From Seriola aureovittata (lineage: Eukaryota; Chordata; Actinopteri; Carangiformes; Carangidae), in NCBI RefSeq assembly GCF_021018895.1, contig NC_079374.1, forward strand, positions 1,776,212-1,840,211: a DNA stretch of 64,000 nt, given 5' to 3'. Shown one piece after another: positions 1 through 11,639 of this stretch. Position numbers and translations under genes: made by a program. Each line of letters opens with the position of its first letter. The first letter of the stretch is position 1. The notes under the pieces are model-generated. The model was not told the DNA's origin. It ran no database searches and saw nothing but the letters and a program-made list of their open reading frames with translations.

Positions 1-770
1 CGCAGTTCCAAAAAATGTTGAAAAACTATTCCTTTACTATTGAGAAGATATCGTGTTCATGATATCCATGATAACCCGTCTGTTGGTTATTTTTAGTCTG
101 ACGTTCCACCATGATCCCGGTGCTGGAGCTGGGCCATTAGCCTCAGAACGGCTCCTTGGTGACATTGATGGAGCGCTGAGGTGGATTTCATCTGATAGAG
201 AGCCATCAGAGCCTGGTAATGATCTACATCACTCACTCTGTGGAAGCACATGGACAGGAGAAAAGTTAGAGAGAGGTATAAGATCTTCTGCGCAGGGGGA
301 GAGGGCAAAGGAGGTGACAAAGGAGCAGAAACATCAGGAGGAAGGCGAGGGGGGACATGTGGACAGACGGGGAGGAAATGAGACTATTTTCTCAATCTGA
401 TAACAAAGAGTTTTCTGTCTGTCCTCATCCTCAGGGTTTTCACTTCTCCAGAGTCCAGTGTGCAGCTGAAGATGAGAAACTACGACTTTTTCGGGGGAAA
501 GTAAATGACCCAGCAGCTTTTAACGTCACGCTAAATGACAGGTGACACGAGTCAACCTACGACCCCCCCGCCCCCCTCCCTGCAGGATACCTGTACAACC
601 AGCAGGAGGAGGGAGGGAGCGAGGGAGGAGGGGTTTCCTCTGAAGTTCCTCTCAAGTTTTAATTCTGTCCCTGGTGTTATGTCACTCTGTGTATCCATCA
701 CAGCTCCAACGTGATAATAACTGGGGTAAATAGTAAATCCAGCCTTGGCTGCAGTGGGAAGGAGGAGAGT

Positions 771-797
771 AGGGAGGGAGGGAGGGAGGGAGAGAGA
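771..797. repeat. (GGGA)n purine tract
   Basis: AGGGAGGGAGGGAGGGAGGG-type tandem run on the + strand, flanked by GA-rich DNA; too short to be more than a low-order microsatellite. Confidence 0.7.
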
Positions 798-1044
798 TCG
801 AGGGAGGCTTTCTGACTCCTAATCCCTCGAGTGAAATGACTGCAGTACAAGTCGAGCCCTGGAACCCAAAATGCACTGTTTTTTGTTTTTTTTCTCTCAC
901 TCTCATTTTCAGTCTCTGCACAGTAAAGGCCAGACTCTCCGGTCTCCCGCCCGTCTAGGTAAATGGGTCCATTACAGTGAAAGCAGAGAAATAAACACTC
1001 AAGTGCAGCACTTAGGGGAATCAGCTGCCACTGTCATATTCCCA

Positions 1045-1195
1045 GCTGCTTAATATGTGCCCCATTTAAATGCATAATGCCTTAGAGGGTGGAAATAGCT
1101 AATCACAATTCATTCTAAATTAGTCTCCATAAATGGCAACCTGGCTTAATCATATTGGAAAGCTAACTGTGTAGAATGTCATTTGATTATTCCAC
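1045..1195. promoter_or_regulatory. Candidate conserved non-coding element (AT-rich, homeobox/POU-like cores)
   Basis: This stretch is free of simple repeats, AT-rich, and dense in TAAT/ATTA cores, with ATTTAAATGCATAAT at 1064-1078 (POU-like). This texture is typical of vertebrate developmental enhancers. The call is texture-based; no alignment was possible. Confidence 0.25.
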
Positions 1196-3661
1196 CCCGC
1201 TGACATCCCAGCATGAGAGCTCACCTCTGCAGGGGAAGTTGTGGCGTTAAGTGCGAACACATACGAGCGCATCATAGTGTAAAGATGAAGGAAAGTCATC
1301 AGACCCCAGCTGCTCCCCGCAGACCCGACGTCACCGGGGGAACATGTGCTTCACGGCCAAATCAGGGAACAACGAGACCAGACGAAACAACAAACAGTGT
1401 GGGAGGGATTATTAAATAAAAAGTGAATTTTGTAAACTTGCTATCACTGAATTGAATGCTGTTCGTGTTCAGTGTTGTCTGAGAGAAGTGGAGCATGTGG
1501 AGGGGGGACTGCTGCTGCCATGGGTCAAACTTTCCCCCATAAGAAAATCATCCAAACGAATCGATGGCGGTCACACTTGGTTTGGCAGGATGTTGTTCTT
1601 AGTTCACACTCACTAAACCATAAGAGGAGAAAAAAAAGTACATCCTCTAAAAGACCATATTCAATTATAAAGAAATTAGTATTTCAAGAAGGGTTTGTAA
1701 ACAAGAGTAATTTGGACTCAATAGGAAAGTGTCATCCTCATACATTGAAATTTTTGTTTGCCAATTCCCAACTTCAAGTCCCTCTATACACTCATTAGAC
1801 CTTTCTTTAATAGCTAATATTTATTTAAAGTATTATGTTTTTGTTATTAATTATGTTTACAAGAACAAATCAAAGATGTACAATGATGCAATCCACTTTT
1901 ACTCAAGTACTGCTTGAGTACTTCAAATTTGAATACTTATACTTTCATCTACTCTTGCATTCAAAATAACATAATATATCAATATAACTCTATAACTTTA
2001 ACTATCATTTTTCTGCATTCAGTACTTCAGTCCCAGTGGATCAGTCTAAGGCTGAATTTCTTTCCCAGTCTGACCATGGAGCTGATACTGGTCTGGTTTA
2101 CTGAGAGGAGAACCCTACAAGCTGCTGAAAGCTCCAGCTGGATTCAGAACTGGTTTTTCTTCTCCTCCATGTGTCAGTAACTCGATGGTTCATAAAGTTA
2201 CATATCTGTTTTCATGATAACGTTAGCTTACCAGCTGTTACTTTTATTATAAATGCATTTGGCAAATGTTGCGACCGCTGGTTAGCTAACAGCTAGCATT
2301 GCTGTGGAGCATATCATGGCAATTTTATTCAGTTGTGCTTCTTGTTGTGTGTTTAGTGACACTTTCACTGAGCTTCGCAACAGCTTCCTGACTGAGAACA
2401 TGAAGCGAGAGGACGGGGTTGTGGCAGACAAGACGTTAGTTGTGGTCTGAGATGTTGGTGATATAGTTCGACATCTAGTGATGAAAAATGCGATTTTAAG
2501 TTTTCTTGCTGGATTAAATACCTTGTTGAGGTGAGCTGTTGTACTCTATACATACTGTACAAGCATGTGTGTATCATGAGCGTCCTAACGTGCACTGAAG
2601 CCCATTAATCTCTCTATGACTGCAGCTGACTGCAGCCACCATGTTCTCTCCTCTTTTCTCTCATCTCACCTTCGTGTGCTCCTCCTCACTTCATCCTCTG
2701 TCCCATCTGCTGCACACCACAGCACCCTGTGACAAAACAACACCTCAGCAGTGCTGCCTGCGCTAATCTGTCTCTCGAGGTTGTGTGTTTAAGGCGTGAA
2801 TGCAACTCTGTGTGTGTGTGTCAGCTCCTCTGTGATTGCCATGCATTAGCATTTAACTTGATTCAGCAGTGAAACGATTCTGTGAAATTATGAGCTGTCA
2901 TTCTTTTCTGTATCATATGCAGAGACGTTGTTTATCATAATTTGATGCTTTCAGGGCGCTGCCATCACTTGCCGTCAAAATTACTAATAAACCAAATGGA
3001 ACAATGCACTATTTTTACCACACAATCTCGCTGACAGTCTAACTGAGACATACAGTCGCAGGTTACTCAGAGTGATTGGAAGGTATTAGTCAGCAGATAA
3101 AAACAGGGAGATATGGTCTTACTGAAAACCCTTACTGCAGCACAGAGTGGAGCGCTCTATTTTTGGACACACTTGATGGTAAAACATGATGAGAAATCTC
3201 TTTTGAGCGTTACAAGCTTATATTTCTTGACTTTTCTTGTCATCAGAATGGATTAATTTAAATCAGGGCCCTGGAGGTGGGACAAGTGAGTGGAGAATCT
3301 AAAATTAGGAAGGGAGTCACTGCACACCAAAATTTTGGACTTAAATTATCTGGATGGTTATTTAATATATTGCGATGTCCTGCAAGTGGAAACACAAGAA
3401 ATGCACAGCATGTTAATCAGTAACTTTCCCTGCCATGTCATCCCTGATGTTTCTGAGCTTCAATCATCACCTGACTGCCACACCCACCTGCACACCTGTT
3501 CCCGATTCCCTAATCAGCTGCCCAGCATATATACGTGCCTCCTTTCCTTTACTCGACTCTGACTCTTCTTCGGTGACTTGGACACCGACGCTGGAGACTC
3601 AAGACTCGATTCGGATTCGAGGTTTAGTGACTCGACTACGACACTGATAAGTGTACAAATA

Positions 3662-3780
3662 TGATTTAAGGCAAATTTATTTGTATAAGACATTTCAAAC
3701 ACAAAGGGAATTCAAAGTGCTTTACATAAAACATTTAAAAAACATTTTTAAAAAGTATTAAAATGTAAGTTAAGAGAATA
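3662..3780 (+). repeat. Retroelement tail (AAGGCAAATTTATTTGTAT... family)
   Basis: The wording 'aaggcaaatttatttgtat ... cattcaaa ... attcaaagtgctttacat' is a very common teleost dispersed sequence associated with SINE/LINE 3' parts. The downstream part (about 3830-4130), with the repeated 'gaggccgagag' and 'agagatttatagagaagcagcagcac', probably belongs to the same element. Exact family not searched. Confidence 0.55.
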
Positions 3781-4202
3781 TAGAAAATTAAACAGTTCAG
3801 TCATAAATACAGAGCAGGATGTTTCACCAGTGTTTAAGCTTCAGTCAAACCTCAATCTAAAGCTGGTCAAAGTCGGAGCAGCTCTGTTGCAGCTCCGTGC
3901 TTCACAGTGACTAAATTCCACTCCTCCATATTGAGTTTGCTCTCCGGGACCTGTTAGCAGCCCTCTACCTGATGACCTGAGAGGCCGAGAGGCCGAGAGG
4001 CTTCACCTGGATCCAGGTCCTCAGCCACTCAGAGATTTATAGAGAAGCAGCAGCACAACTCTTTTCTCTGACACTCAGTGAAGACACCTGAGAACAGGTG
4101 TGGAGTCCAGAGATGTTGCTGTACAGTAATGTAACCTGCTGGTCATTAAAACATGAAATGAGTTGACTTTTACCATTGTATGATGAAGGTCTGGTTGGGT
4201 TG

Positions 4203-4227
4203 TTATTATTATTATTATTATTATTAA
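4203..4227. repeat. (ATT)n microsatellite
   Basis: TTATTATTATTATTATTATTA tract of about eight units. Confidence 0.85.
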
Positions 4228-4233
4228 AGTTAA

Positions 4234-4320
4234 AGTTTTGATTTTGACCTGTTGATGGCGCTAGAGGAGATTTTGCTACATTTCATCCTGAACGTGAATG
4301 TGTCGCAAAATGTCACGACA
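4234..4320. repeat. Fragment of a dispersed teleost repeat ('tgatggcgctagagga')
   Basis: The phrase 'gacctgttgatggcgctagaggagattttg...' resembles a frequently seen fish repeat (acctgctggtggcgctagagg). Only a short piece is present, next to a long CA array. Confidence 0.35.
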
Positions 4321-4478
4321 ATCGACACATTAATTCTTTCCAAGAAATTCAAGATAGACCTCAAAGAAAAACCACAGAAGAAGAGAAAGACATCTAAAAT
4401 ACAACATAATAACAGGTGGACAGTTTCATCTAATGTGGTAGAATAAGCTGGTGTATATTTTTGTTTGACATTACTTTG

Positions 4479-4480
<2 letters not shown>

Positions 4481-4530
<50 letters not shown>
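4481..4530. repeat. (CA)25 microsatellite
   Basis: Uninterrupted CA dinucleotide tract of about 50 bp. Confidence 0.97.
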
Positions 4531-4533
<3 letters not shown>

Positions 4534-4554
4534 AGAGCTCTGTCCCAACCCCCC

Positions 4555-4700
4555 TGAGGCCAACAGATTCATTTGCACTCAATTATAAACCCAATTGAAA
4601 TTTCTAATTCAGAACCTGTGAGGATAGGCTGAATGCATCCATTACCCTGTTAATTGAATCCAAGTGGTGGGAAGCAGCTGAATGAATATGAATATTTTTT
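4555..4700. promoter_or_regulatory. Candidate conserved non-coding element
   Basis: Unique AT-rich sequence with repeated AATT/TTAATT cores (caattataaacccaattgaaatttctaa region, ttaattgaatccaag) and a following 'gaatgaatatgaatattt'. No repeat wording recognised. Texture-based suggestion only. Confidence 0.22.
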
Positions 4701-5131
4701 TCCCTCTTCATATCTGGTGTACGGCTCCTCTCAGCGTGAGACACCGATAAGATACGTCTCTTTTCAGTTTACACAAGCAGAAGAGGAGACGCTCTGGTGA
4801 TGCATTCAAAGCAGCAGCAGAGAGAAAGCACTGCAGCCCGTCTCCTTGTGTTTGGGCCCTTGAAGCATCTGGAGGCAGACCGCATTAAAGACCCTCAGAT
4901 ATTGCTAATGCAGAGGAGACAGCCTCAGGAATTGTTATCCCTCTCTTCCTTATTCACGGATGGCAGCTCCACTCTCCGTCTCCCATCTCCCAGGCACGAC
5001 CCCATTCACACGCTCCACCGGACGCTCGCTTTGTGCAGCAGCACGGCTGATGGCCGGGCCGGGGGGGGGCCTGTCGAGAGGCTGACCTCACCTCTATCTG
5101 TGACACGCAGGTGGGGCCCGGAGAGGGGGGC

Positions 5132-5151
5132 GGGGGGGGGGGGGGGGGGGG
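5132..5151. repeat. Poly(G) tract, 20 bp
   Basis: Twenty consecutive G on the + strand in a G-rich stretch starting at about 5059; G-quadruplex-capable. Confidence 0.9.
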
Positions 5152-5284
5152 TGAGAGGGAACAAGAGAGGAAGAAGCCTGAGACATTTAAGGAGTGTGTA
5201 TGGTGGACATACAGTGTTTAGCATGAACGAAGCTGCTGGTGATTGGTATTTTTTCCTACCCATGAAAATACTAACACCAACAAC

Positions 5285-5525
5285 GCTGAGGCATTCAGGG
5301 AATGTCTGTTAATTCTAATATCTACCAATAATCTGCATGTGATGCGTTTGTAAATTGTAGAGTCTACCAATAGTATTCATATGAGGCATTGAGGGAACAA
5401 CTGTAAATTGTAGCATCGACCGACAGTCTACATGTGAGGCATTTAGGGAACATCTGCAAATTCTAGCATCTACCAACAATCTGCACGTGAGGCATTTAGG
5501 GAACATCTGTAAATTTTAGTGTCTG
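5285..5525 (+). repeat. 53-bp minisatellite, about 4.5 copies
   Basis: The motif 'ctgtaaattntag...tctaccaanaatctgcatgtgaggcattta' recurs with the taaatt anchor at 5351, 5404, 5457 and 5510, an exact 53-bp period. The first unit (from 5285) is shortened by about 12 bp. Units differ by several substitutions, so the array is not recent. The same motif occurs in the opposite orientation near 14370. Confidence 0.85.
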
Positions 5526-5539
5526 CGAATAGTTTGAAT

Positions 5540-8500
5540 GGGGGGGCCGCTGCCTGGAGGAAAAACCCACTGACTGGCACAAACTCTTTAGTGTGAACTG
5601 AACACTGACAGTTCAGGTTGTGAAGCAGGTGTCAGTGTAGTACAGCTCATGTTCATTAGTTTTATTCAGAACTTCATTGTTGTCATTGAAAAGGTGTTTA
5701 ATAAATAAACCTGTGATTAAATTGTACTGAGTGTTTCTTCATATTTACCCTCATGATGAATCTAACAGTCACTTTGGTGAATTAGTGTTTTCATTGTTAT
5801 TAAAATTGGTAAGTTCATAAGACAAATTAGAAAAGCACAAACTCTAGTATCTGTCTATAGATCCTGTGTTGTCTCTGTTGAAGGACGGACACATTTAAAC
5901 ATTTCTATCATGTTTGTTGTTGATTAAAGCAACATAGAAAGTCTTTGATTAATTACAGATTCAGGAAAAACTTCAGTGTGTTGTGATTTCTACACTGTGC
6001 TGCTGCTGCTGTTAAAATTCATACCAGACACGCTCCATAAAAACCATCAACAAAGCAAAGCTTCATAAGAAACTTTATTTAACATTAAAACTGAATTAAT
6101 TTCAACAATTTACAATCAACTGTAACTGACAAATTAAAACTAGGATACAGTTGTGAATGAAGGTGCAGGTGAACTTCACTGTCACAAGACAAGTTGCATC
6201 ATAAAGAGGTGGATAAATCTTATTTAGTAACAAGTATAAATTATAGTAGAGATGTAAAATAATCCTTCATAGCTCAGTGAGGACGGTGCAACAGTCTGAC
6301 AGCTTGACTGGAAGCTGTTGCAGCCAGTGATGGAGGGAAGGTGCAGAAAGTCCAGGAGCCGTTATTCATCATCAGTCTTAGTGTTAGAAAACATTTTACA
6401 CTGTGGTTTTACAGTTTAACGTTAGCACACATGCTAACTTCAGCTACAATAACAAGTTACTCCTCACATACATGATATTAGCCTGTGAGACTAATGTAAC
6501 AGTTGTGACAGCTAACCGTGTTAGCAGCGTCTCCTCACGGCTCAGCCAGGAGCCTGTTGCTGTCAGGCTGCTGATGCGGGTGGATCTGACTCGGTGTCCT
6601 CGAGGAAAGGAATAAGCCTCATATCTGAGGAGCCATGAGCAGTTGCAACCACAGGTTTGAAACCCGGCTCACCAGTTGCAGAGACGCTGAAAGAGCCGAG
6701 CCGACGGAGGGAGAGGGCGAGAAGGGAGGATATTTTCGGTGCTTTAGAAATGGGGTCACTTGCATAACATAAGTGTTTAAGAATTATTAACACTCCTGAC
6801 ATGAAAGTGTAAGTAAATCTAAAATGTGCATGAATAAATGGCACTTATCGTTGTGATGAAAGTGTTTGTGATAAAAAAAAAGGGGGTGACTGTTCCCACT
6901 CGCGACACAGAAAAGAAACTTTGATCTTACAGCCAGTCTGACGTGGCATGAAGGCAACATACATCACACCCACACAGTTAAAAAGAAACACTCCTCATAA
7001 AAGTCTTTTAATCCTATATTCTCTTTTAAATTTGTTTTAAGTCCTCTTCAAAAAAACAGAAGGTAGATAAAAACAGGTGGGACGTTGAGGTTAATCCCAT
7101 CAGAAAGATTTTTGTTCCCAGCACTTTGAGTCGAGCCTGAATCAATTAACTGAAGAAAATTAATAAAGAGCAAAATGAAGGAATTCTAGTCACTTCTTCT
7201 TCAGTGCCTCCAAGAATGTAAAATAAGTGGGAAATTTGAACGATGTAGAGCAACTTAAACCTTCTTAATAACACTTTAATATTATTACAAATGTGCATCA
7301 CATTAGGACACATCTGTAGAAATAGAGGCGTGTATCTAAAATTCAGAAGATGCGACAACATCATCAGCTATTAATTTGGTTGTTAGTTAATAGTTAATCC
7401 AGAGAGCTGCGGTCCTGGTCCTGATTTGACCCTGTACCACTGTTTTTAATTCTGGCAGTCGAGCACTAGACCTGCAGAAAGTCTCCTCAGTGAGTCTCTG
7501 CAGTTGCTCAGAGGAGAGCAGCTGCTGGAGCAGAGATTTTGGTGATTGTCGTAATGGATTTAGCCTGTGAAGTGTTGGATTGGAGGACTTTGTAGATGAT
7601 AATAAAGTCTCTGGAGGCCACATCTTAGATAAGTCTGGTTTGACTGGCTTATGACCTCCGAGCAGTAAATTCTCTCTGTGTAACACGCCTGGTTTGTGGA
7701 TGCACGGCTGACGCAGGTATTCCTGTCCATCACAGCGAAGACACACACCATTTGCCGTCTGAATATTCTTGTTGTTCCATCGTCGTCGCTGCTCGGGAGC
7801 TGAAGCAAACAGCTCTCTCTCTGCTCTCCACCCGCAACTTCTGACACCCAGACGTTGTCTCATACAGACTCGGTCGGCGTTCACGAGAACTACAGCTCAG
7901 AGTTCAGTTCACAAAGGTTAAAATGAGCTAATTCATCTTCATAGTTGAACCAAGTTCACATTCCAAAAAAAGGAAGTAGTTTGTGTTTATTTCTGTTTTT
8001 TCCTTCTTTGTCAGTAGAAGCTCCTCTTGTCTTCCATCCTCAGACTACATGAATCACTGTTCACCACTGGAGTCACAGACAGAGAGTTTATGTTGCATGT
8101 GTAAACACTGTGAGTTTGACTCAGCTGTTGGTTCATAGTCTGACTCTTTCTTAATGATTTCTTTTGCTCATCATTCTCTCAGATATTTCTAAAGATGGTC
8201 GGATGCTTCGCCTCGATGTGTCGTTTCACATTCCTCACTGATGCGTCTGTTTATTCTGATTTTTATCGTTTGAATCTTTTTATTTGTTCATAAAACTCTT
8301 CAAAAGTTCATATGACCCGACCTCAGCAGCGCCAGAACTAGACACAGCACCAGACACATGCCAGGTGCCGTAAACTGTTGCGTGCTGCTGTAAAACTAAA
8401 ACACAGTTCTTCTTCTTCTGGTGTTTTTTGGTTCCCACATTATTTCCTACTTTGAACATTACTCTGAAGTTTGGTTGGAAACAACTGGGATGGACGTCTC

Positions 8501-8690
8501 AGGTTTCACTCACCAGTTCTACCAACACAGGATTCTTCATTTGTCTCTACTTTTAATATTTTACTTCAGTAAGAAATTGTAAGAACAAACTTTTATTTTC
8601 TGACAGAACCTTGTTGACACATTTATTAAAACTTGAAAAGTTGAATTTCTGAAAATAAGAACTAGAAACTCTCTTCTTCTGTCTCTTCAC
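5540..8690. other. Gene-free AT-rich DNA with two uncharacterised minus-strand frames
   Basis: No recognisable gene. The stretch holds degraded repeat-like pieces (for example the 'agttcagttcacaaaggtt' region near 7900, resembling hAT-like fish repeats) and mostly unique AT-rich DNA. The two open frames on the minus strand (7387-7863 and 6563-6775) are described separately. Confidence 0.4.
7387..7863 (-). CDS. Uncharacterised minus-strand open frame, 158 codons from the first ATG
   Basis: Reading from the ATG at 7863 the frame runs to TAA at 7387. It has no simple repeat and a mixed amino-acid composition (central GVLHRENLLLGGHKPVKP, then a Leu/Gln/Ser-rich part SLLQQLLSSEQLQRLTEE). I recognise no domain. 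Upstream sequence near 7900-7980 resembles a fish dispersed repeat, so the frame may lie in a transposon remnant or be chance. No splice model or poly(A) signal supports it. Low confidence. Confidence 0.15.
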   Translation of the reverse strand: MRQRLGVRSCGWRAERELFASAPEQRRRWNNKNIQTANGVCLRCDGQEYLRQPCIHKPGVLHRENLLLGGHKPVKPDLSKMWPPETLLSSTKSSNPTLHRLNPLRQSPKSLLQQLLSSEQLQRLTEETFCRSSARLPELKTVVQGQIRTRTAALWINY

Positions 8691-8693
8691 CGC

Positions 8694-8697
<4 letters not shown>

Positions 8698-8727
<30 letters not shown>
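8698..8727. repeat. (CT)n microsatellite
   Basis: Uninterrupted CT tract of about 30 bp. Confidence 0.93.
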
Positions 8728-8728
<1 letters not shown>

Positions 8729-8847
8729 TTCATTTTTGCGCCGCCCTTGCGATTCCTCTTAGTGCCAGCTCAGGCCTGACATTTGGTTTCATGCTGCCAG
8801 CAGCAGGACAGATAGAGAGTCAGATAGAGGAAGTAACGTGGAGAGGA

Positions 8848-8880
8848 AGAGGGAGGAGGAGGAGGAGGAGGAAGAGGGAA
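8848..8880. repeat. (GGA)n purine tract
   Basis: AGGAGGAGGAGGAGGAGGA run inside a longer purine-rich stretch (8815-8905). Confidence 0.8.
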
Positions 8881-9103
8881 AAAAGAAAAGGTGAGAGGAG
8901 AGGTCATAACAAAGGTGACGGGTGTTAGTGAAGAGATATAAAGAGCAGGATGAACGTACGGTGTGAATGGAGGTAAAGAGATGAGGATGCAAGACCAAGA
9001 GTGACTGAAGAGGAGAAGGAAAGTGGGAGGGAGGGAGGGAGGGAAGTAGTTTCCATAGTAACCTGTAGTTGTGTGAGTCTGGGATGAGGTAGGAGACAGG
9101 AGG

Positions 9104-9130
9104 GTGGAGAGAGAGAGAGAGAGAGAGACA
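9104..9130. repeat. (GA)n microsatellite
   Basis: GAGAGAGAGA tract of about 26 bp, continued by imperfect GAGACAGAGA. Confidence 0.85.
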
Positions 9131-9240
9131 GAGAGACAGAGATAGAGAGTTGTTTCGTGGTTTAATTGCTGCTCTCCAGCCTAATCTCCCATAGGCCCCA
9201 TGAATCCCTAATAACCTCCTCCGTCCACGAAGACGATGAA

Positions 9241-9262
9241 CCCCCCCCCCCCCCCCCCCCCC
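9241..9262. repeat. Poly(C) tract, 22 bp
   Basis: Twenty-two consecutive C followed by A7. Confidence 0.9.
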
Positions 9263-9744
9263 AAAAAAAGTCTTTCACCGTGTGGAGCTGCAGTCTGAGG
9301 GCGGAGTCTGTAAAGCTCATAATCCCACAGCTCGCCGTGGTGTTGATGACTGATCATAGGACGAGGAAGGAGGAACTGGAACCTCAGCGGTCTGTTTACA
9401 GGTTCTCGATGAAGCCGGAGAACCACAACACAGAGATGTGTTGTGGGTAATGTAGGCAGCAAAATGATCCCTCTGGCTGTGCTGCATCGATTTGAGACGG
9501 CATCAGTAGTTTAAGCCCCACTTATGTTCAAAAGACAAAACCCCTGAGACACTTTCAGTACATATAACAGTGAACGCATCACCGTTCACGTGGCCTGACG
9601 CTCAGCGACGAGTCTTCAGTTCAGTACATTCGGTCCGTACAAGCTGTGCACACGGGGTTAATGAAGCTCAGCAGCTGCCGACAGTTATCAGGCTGTTTCT
9701 GTGACTTTATGACACTTTCTGTGGCTTATATGTCACATTTTGTT

Positions 9745-9911
9745 ATTGTAAGTTGACTTGTTGGACAGAGCTGGGCTAGCTGTTTCCCCTGTTTTACAGT
9801 CTTTGTGCTAAGCTAACATAGCACTGATTTGCTGTACAGATATCAGCGATATGGATCAATCTCCCTTTGGCTTTGGTGTTTCCCAAAATGTCCATCTATT
9901 CCTTTAAATTT
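9745..9911 (+). repeat. Dispersed repeat copy ('agtctttgtgctaagctaac' family)
   Basis: The order 'ggacagagctgggctagctg', 'cagtctttgtgctaagctaa', then 'cccaaaatgtccatctattcctttaa' is the familiar layout of a common percomorph repeat. Diverged copies of the same core occur at 10825-10950 (minus) and 11310-11442 (plus). Confidence 0.55.
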
Positions 9912-10297
9912 AGAGAACTGTTGATCCTAAAACCGTCTCTCCACAGGCGTCTTGTTACCACTCTCCTCCTCCGTTAGCACGCGGCTAAACGTAGCCCGAA
10001 GAAAACCACCACCAACAACGTTTGCTCTTGTGGACAAAGCCAAGCACGAACTGAGAGGCGTGGAGGGTGATTTTTTTTTTCCCTCTGTGCTGTAATCAGT
10101 TACATGGTGAGAGTAATGACAGACTGGTGTATTTTTGGCACCTTTCTCTTCCTGCCTCTACTTGCACAGAGGATCCATTTGTATTGGTTAGAAGTTAATG
10201 GCGAGGGGCCCCTGTGGATTTTCACCCGGAAGGCACGTTACTCCCAGAGACTCGATGCAAATGCACCACGCTCTCCACATTTTGGCAGTGCTTTTGA

Positions 10298-10328
<31 letters not shown>

Positions 10329-10330
10329 CA
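10298..10330. repeat. (GT)n(GC)n alternating tract
   Basis: GT repeats run into GCGCGCGC, an uninterrupted purine-pyrimidine alternation, the classic Z-DNA-prone pattern. Confidence 0.9.
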
Positions 10331-10673
10331 GTGAGTGAGTCCAGCATGCACGACTGTGTGTGCATGCATGTGTGTGGTTTTTAATAGCCTAATTCCCTTC
10401 AGAAGGAGGTGGGGGGGTTGTAGAGAGGCAGTTGCCCAGGCAGTGGAGGAGATAAAGCAGTCAGAGCGCTCTGAGATGGTTTCACTGCGGCACACACCAA
10501 CAGCACCCAAATCCAATCCTTACTTACTGCCTTCCTCGCCTTTGAAGCCCCAGCAGAGTCTGTTTGAATATTCCAGTGTGGGGAATCTCCTTAGCTGCTC
10601 TGTTTTCACTGCTGACCTGAATCCCCTGTTGTTTACGCTCTCAGCTCCGTGATTGACCGGTATGCAAAATGAC

Positions 10674-10676
<3 letters not shown>

Positions 10677-10737
<61 letters not shown>
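10677..10737. repeat. (TG)30 microsatellite
   Basis: Uninterrupted 61-bp TG tract. Confidence 0.97.
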
Positions 10738-10738
<1 letters not shown>

Positions 10739-10824
10739 GTAGACAGATTACTTTATGTGTCCTGAGAATCACACACACAGACCAACTTGATATTACAATT
10801 GTGGATTTATACTCACTACAAAAA

Positions 10825-11442
10825 AGACTGAAATTGCTTTCTTACTGAGAGTCAGAAGATAAGTTTTCTAAATGTGAAGCCACAGTCGGGAGGTGTTAGC
10901 TTAGCTTAAGCATCAAGACTGGAAACAGGGGGAAACAGCTGGACAGACTCAGTCCAAAGGTGACAACATTTTCCCTCCACTTGCAGGACTACTTCTTGTC
11001 CAGGTGCAGTTAGGTGCTTGTAGTTTTTACATTTTTGAAACAGGAAGTTGTTGTAACTCAAATATACATTGTCCAGTTTTCCCCCAAACTTCTCATGTTT
11101 GATGACTGAAGACATCTCCATACTAACATGACGTCACAGTCACAGCACCACCTGCTGAAAACAGGAAGTGACCCTTGAGTTACAGTCATCATTCCTGGTC
11201 TGGTCTACACTTGATACACAGCAACATGATGTACGCTTGGTGCGTGTTCCCTAGCGCCACATGGGTAGTGTTACAGAACCACCGCTAACCCCTTTGTACA
11301 GGTGGGAGGTGCTCCCCTGCTCCCAGTCTTTATGCTAAGCTACGCTAACCTGCTGCTGACTATGGCTTCATATTTTACCGTACAGACGTAAGAGTAATTT
11401 CAATCTTCTCATCTAACTTTCAGCAAGAAAACAAACTGCTCC
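10825..11442. mobile_element. Inverted-repeat element (or two opposed copies of one dispersed repeat)
   Basis: The segment 10825-10950 is, as reverse complement, a diverged match to 11310-11442. Shared order: cagtctt(t/g)atgcttaagctaagctaac, tgtggcttcatatt, cttctcatctaactttcagcaagaaa. The 360 bp between them include a second common fish phrase, 'cagcaccacctgctgaaaacaggaagtgacc' (about 11140-11172). This is either a MITE-like unit with arms of about 130 bp or two independent insertions in opposite orientation. Confidence 0.5.
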
Positions 11443-11639
11443 TATAACCGTTCTGCAGAGGCAGGACTGTGACGTGTAACACAAGATTTGAACCCAACTT
11501 AACGAAATCACGTTTCTCCCCATTCTGAAGTTTGAAGTTTAAAAAACACAACAACTATCACTGCCTCTGAACCTTCGCCTTCCTTGGCTCATGCTCGGAC
11601 ACAACGGGTTCATGCGTTAATAATGTTTTTCTGTCGTAA

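Larger units (their letters stand above)
1..3655. other. Gene-free upstream DNA, 1-3655
   Basis: No recognisable protein. Open frames here are short, many with non-ATG starts, and show no familiar domain. Contents: a GGGA-rich purine tract (771-797), an AT-rich block (1045-1195, listed separately), a degraded repeat piece near 1880-1930 (acttttactcaagtact type), and a segment at 3440-3640 with the CACCTG/GATTCCCTAATCAGCTG wording of common fish retroelement tails. Confidence 0.5.

Noticed and set aside
4797..5312. 171-codon + strand frame
   Set aside because: Runs through a G-rich homopolymer and the start of the minisatellite; composition (GGGG, Arg/Ser-rich) reflects base composition, no domain.
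5285..5525. CRISPR-like array
   Set aside because: Period is a continuous 53-bp diverged tandem unit without constant repeats and unique spacers, in a vertebrate genome.
8358..8395. 'MPGAVNCCVLL' start resembling a THAP-domain N-terminus
   Set aside because: The frame stops after 11 codons and no further THAP residues or splice donor are visible.
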